Origin: Nannobrachium achirus
Lineage: Eukaryota > Chordata > Actinopteri > Myctophiformes > Myctophidae
Reading direction: 5' to 3'
NCBI GenBank assembly: GCA_963921795.1
Contig: OY997639.1
Span: 49,607,559-49,671,558 of the forward strand
Length of the DNA: 64,000 nucleotides
Made by a program: the position numbers and the translations under genes. The number at the start of each line of letters is the position of its first letter. Position 1 is the stretch's first letter. A model generated the notes under the pieces. The model did not search any database and was not told the DNA's origin. It saw only the letters and a program-made list of their open reading frames with translations. Shown in pieces: positions 61,839-64,000 of this stretch.

Positions 61839-62932
61839 AAGGGAGGGGGAGGGCAATTTCCGTTAATGAAAGCATCGCTTCAGCTATAAATTACATCTGC
61901 TGCTGCTGCTCTGTCAGTTGTTTTTATTTCTGATGATGGATTCTACGTAGTTGGTCGCCAGTCAGCTATGCTATGCTCCGTTGTCCGAAATGAAGACTTT
62001 AATCATGGCTGTTTCAGAATCGGAGAACTTTCAGAAAATGTAACGCACCAATCAGGATTATGTGACAACAACAAAGGTAAGGTAGTTATAGCTGGCATAA
62101 TAGACTTGTATACCCTTACATTGTGTTGAATTAAATCGAATTGGCAGATAATAGCCGAATTGAAATACGCGATGGCAAAGTTTTAGTAGGGGCGCGAACT
62201 TTCGATCCTGTCCTGAATGAACACGTGGACGCGATAAGCACCACGCATAAACACTGTGCGTAACGCGTGCCGTGCTTAAACTTAATATTCATTGATGATA
62301 CCGCTTCTAAAATGGTAAGAATGAACAAACGGCGATCGATCGATCGATCGCTGGGTGATTCATTCATGTTTCCAGTTGCCTCTTCTCTTCCAAACGTCTC
62401 TCACTCAGTCCCATGCGCAGCTGCTGAACTGCCCTTGTTGTTGTTGCACTGGTCTAGCTGCTCGGGTAAAGTAAATGCATGGTTACAACGAGGGTAAAAA
62501 TACATCAGTCAGTGCGCTGCGCTGCGTGATATTTTTGGGCGCTCGTCCCGTTTGACGTCGCTCGGAGTAGTTTTACTGTGTCTGTCCACAGACTGTCCTC
62601 GTCGTCAGCCCAGCCAGCCAGCCCAGCTCCCTGGGCTGTGCAGTTGTCATGGAGGTGCAGGGAGGACAGACGATAGATGTAGAGAGTTAGGAATATACGA
62701 GGGACACACTGACTGCAGGTGCCCGGTCTATGGCCCGGCCTGACCTGTCCATGTTGGCTTCCAGCAGAGCAGCAGGCAGCGACATGGAAGGAACAAGTGC
62801 GCCCTGCAGAGCGCCGGGGCCGGGCTGCCTTGAGTGCTGCTGCTGAGCAGCCGACCGGACAAATGGCAGGATTTGGATAATAATTACTCGGGTCACTTAA
62901 AGTGAAAGGAGTGGCCTTTTCTTTTTCTTTTT
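61839..62932 (+). promoter_or_regulatory. Upstream region of the 62.9-kb gene
   Basis: A rise in CpG and GC content from about 62160 onward suggests a promoter. An ATAAATT box near 61893 and a splice donor at 62077 (ACAAAG followed by gtaagg) could define an optional noncoding exon, with only a short frame inside. A (CGAT)n palindromic tract lies at 62333-62349. This is inference, except for the motifs themselves. Confidence 0.35.
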
Positions 62933-63454
62933 ATGTTTTCTGTGTCGCCTTCGTTCTTTACTGGTAGTGAAATGTGGACTGCATTTGGGAACGGGTCAGG
63001 GCTGCACGGAGGTGGAGGAGGAGGTGGTGGTGGAGGAGGAGGAGGGGGCTATGTGGCGTCTCAGGGCTGGGAGTTCGTGCCCTGCTCCAGCAGGGCGGAG
63101 CGGCCAGACAGAGGCAAGAGCCGCAGCCCGCTGCGGAGGATCTCCTCCCCGCCGAGCGTCTTCACTCACATCTTCGATCATCAGCCGCCGTCCGTCGGTG
63201 CTTCGGTAGTGGGAGTGCAGGGAGGGGGAGGCGTTGTTGGGACGCCGCTGGAGGTTGTCAGGGGGAGCCAGGTGGTCTGGCCGCCGGGCCCACCGGGGCA
63301 GCACGACTCTCAGCAGCAGCAGCAGCAGCAGCAGCAGGCTCACCACGCACGGCTGAAAAAGAAATTCGAGGATTTGAAAAAACGCCACGGACATGATAGA
63401 GAGGAATGGATGCACGAGAAGGAGCTGCTGTTGAGAGAAGTGGCTGATATACAA
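62933..63454 (+). CDS. First coding exon of a KIAA0408-like / SOGA second-half protein (partial)
   Basis: 174 codons are open from 62933 to a donor at 63455 (ATACAA followed by gtaggc); reading on would stop after two codons. The start may instead be the Met at 62971 (MWTAFGNGSG). Visible parts: a Gly run (about residues 26-40), a Ser/Arg/Pro-rich region, a Gln run from CAG repeats (63314-63340), and a coiled coil RLKKKFEDLKKRHGHDREEW followed by MHEKELLLREVADIQ. As I remember them, SOGA1-type proteins carry the same LKKKFEDLKKRH…LLREVADIQ block, continued by GGENRR in the next exon. In mammals KIAA0408 lies just downstream of SOGA3, and a SOGA3-KIAA0408 read-through transcript is known. The remaining exons are outside the window, so identity is probable, not proven. 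Confidence 0.65.
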
Positions 63455-64000
63455 GTAGGCTGAGTGAAGAGAATCGCTTGTTTAGTTTGTGTTGATTGAT
63501 GGTGGTTGCGGCAGCCTGGGGTCACATTAATATGGTTTCAGTCACAGGCTTCTTAACCTTAATTAGCCTACAGTAGGCCTAGGCCTACAGACTTAAAAGC
63601 TGAAGTGAAGAGTAGTCTAGTCTAGTACAGGGCCTACTGTAATAGGCTACTTATCAAAGTATCAAGCTGCTGGAATTGCTGCTTATTGTGATTATAACAC
63701 ATCATTTTGTATTTATGTATTATTCATTTTACTATTAGGCCTAATACATGTGTTGGCTCTGACATAATAGCTACAATAGTTTTCGGATGACAATACTACT
63801 AGTAGTAGGCTATAAGACTAGTTGTTCCCTAGTTGTTACCATTTAAGAAATCTTAATTAATATGTAATTCATGTCTTCAGTAGTTTTAGTGAATTTTCAG
63901 CTCAAACTGGCAACCCTAAGGTATTTATCCTTTTATAAAGCTTAGTCTACTCTTCTCTTCTAATAGAAGAAAAGATTAACTCTTTTAGAAGAAAGAGTAA
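63455..64000 (+). other. First intron of the 62.9-kb gene (partial)
   Basis: AT-rich intron-like sequence from the donor at 63455 to the window edge. It has some AGGCCTA repeats (about 63570-63590) and no recognisable exon. Confidence 0.5.

Overview
This window is nuclear DNA from a ray-finned (teleost) fish. The evidence is split genes with GT-AG introns, vertebrate proteins in their fish-paralogue form (the lipid elongase matches Elovl4b better than Elovl4a or mammalian ELOVL4), very dense (CA/GT)n microsatellites, tRNA-derived SINEs, hAT-like and TTAA-flanked miniature transposons, and AT-rich intergenic DNA. The species cannot be fixed from sequence alone. There are no prokaryotic features and no CRISPR arrays.

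Layout: (1) 1-4.5 kb holds microsatellites and two large foldback repeats. (2) 4.5-10.0 kb, plus strand: klhl38, a BTB-BACK-Kelch protein, with a noncoding first exon and four coding exons (584 aa). (3) 10.0-12.8 kb is intergenic. (4) 12.8-21.6 kb, plus strand: fbxo32 (atrogin-1/MAFbx), nine coding exons (354 aa), with a recognisable TATA/CCAAT/E-box/forkhead promoter. (5) 24.86-29.77 kb, minus strand: prelid3a (slowmo homologue 1), six coding exons (174 aa). (6) 29.8-31.9 kb is a divergent intergenic/promoter region with a foldback repeat of about 0.6 kb. (7) 31.9-38.0 kb, plus strand: elovl4b, six coding exons (320 aa), with a long 3' region to about 40.3 kb. (8) 38-46.9 kb is repeat-rich intergenic DNA with a dead non-LTR reverse transcriptase fragment, hAT elements and a nested SINE. 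(9) 46.9-59.4 kb, plus strand: soga3 (MTCL3), a noncoding exon plus ten coding exons (834 aa), ending in a separate exon for a C-terminal hydrophobic anchor. (10) 59.4-62.5 kb is repeats. (11) 62.9 kb to the window end, plus strand: the first coding exon of the gene downstream of soga3, matching the second half of SOGA1/MTCL-type proteins and lying where KIAA0408 lies in mammals. The rest of that gene is outside the window.

klhl38 and fbxo32 are neighbours in the same orientation in human 8q24. Both belong to cullin-RING ubiquitin ligase adaptor families, and fbxo32 is a muscle-atrophy gene. elovl4b and soga3 correspond to loci on human chromosome 6, and prelid3a to human chromosome 18, so the window joins several ancestral blocks. 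The main points for follow-up are: a short palindromic module (half-site core GAGCTTGTAGATCTGCTATTTT without its last two bases or so) that recurs at a dozen or more places, including inside unrelated hAT-like elements; several foldback elements, some beside or between genes; microsatellites touching splice sites in elovl4b and soga3; and the split or alternatively terminated SOGA-family locus at the right end. Exon boundaries were set by hand from reading frame, GT-AG signals and remembered family sequences. No alignment or database search was run.
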